A stretch of DNA of 6,198 nt from Geopsychrobacter sp. (lineage in GTDB: Bacteria; Desulfobacterota; Desulfuromonadia; Desulfuromonadales; Geopsychrobacteraceae), in assembly GCA_030620915.1 (NCBI GenBank), contig JAUXIR010000099.1:1-6198 (forward strand), given 5' to 3'. The translations under genes were made by a program, and so were the position numbers. The notes under the pieces were generated by a model. That model saw only the letters and a list, made by a program, of their open reading frames with translations. It was not told the DNA's origin and did no database searches. This document shows positions 6,169 through 6,198 of this stretch, piece after piece (position 1 is the first letter of the stretch; every line of letters starts with the position of its first letter).

Positions 6169-6198
6169 CCACCAAGCCACCAAGATACCAAGACACCA
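6169..6198. repeat. Octamer tandem repeat (CCACCAAG-like), running off the right edge
   Basis: Successive octamers read CCACCAAG, CCACCAAG, ATACCAAG and ACACCA (cut by the window end), nearly four units. It begins 20 nt after the rhomboid stop. No terminator hairpin is visible between the gene and the repeat. It may be part of a longer dispersed intergenic repeat; only its first 30 bases can be seen. Confidence 0.7.

Noticed and set aside
5442..6191. Minus-strand open frame of 249 codons opposite the rhomboid gene.
   Set aside because: The plus strand encodes a rhomboid with all catalytic residues; the opposite frame is a compositional shadow with no family features.

Overview
The window reads as chromosomal DNA of a Gram-negative bacterium of moderate GC. 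The mix of genes suggests a Desulfuromonadales/Geobacter-like deltaproteobacterium (Desulfobacterota): a periplasmic-solute-binding histidine kinase coupled to an NtrC-type sigma-54 activator, a lipoprotein signal peptide, and dense operon spacing. This taxonomic guess rests on gene style only. No rRNA or marker gene is present, and there is no sign of phage, transposon, CRISPR or tRNA.

Layout from left to right. (1) Positions 1-2824, minus strand: a two-gene signalling operon. A membrane histidine kinase with an extracytoplasmic amino-acid-binding-like sensor (2824 to 1133) is followed 6 nt later by a sigma-54-dependent response regulator (from 1126). The regulator runs off the left edge before its DNA-binding domain. 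(2) Positions 2825-3064: an intergenic stretch holding a perfect 16-bp hairpin terminator (2996-3031), which ends the next operon. (3) Positions 3065-5205, minus strand: two overlapping genes for SPFH/band-7 (prohibitin/HflK-HflC-like) proteins. The upstream one has an N-terminal membrane anchor. The downstream one is a predicted lipoprotein. They overlap by 1 nt (TAATG). (4) Positions 5206-5420: a divergent promoter region with a 12-bp direct repeat and a weak heat-shock-like promoter candidate. (5) Positions 5421-6149, plus strand: a rhomboid intramembrane serine protease with a TTG start. (6) Positions 6169-6198: an octamer tandem repeat running off the right edge.

How the genes may work together. 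The kinase and regulator form a ligand-responsive pair that should switch on sigma-54 promoters, none of which I could find inside this window. The two SPFH proteins probably form a hetero-oligomeric periplasm-facing membrane assembly. Their divergent neighbour is a membrane protease, which suggests a membrane-quality-control or protease-scaffolding locus, by analogy with prohibitin-PARL and HflKC-FtsH. That link is inference from gene order. The most distinctive points are the lipoprotein SPFH partner, the SPFH-rhomboid neighbourhood, the shared control region, and a sensor domain whose usual amino-group-binding Asp appears to be Asn. I see no clear evidence of a wholly new system.
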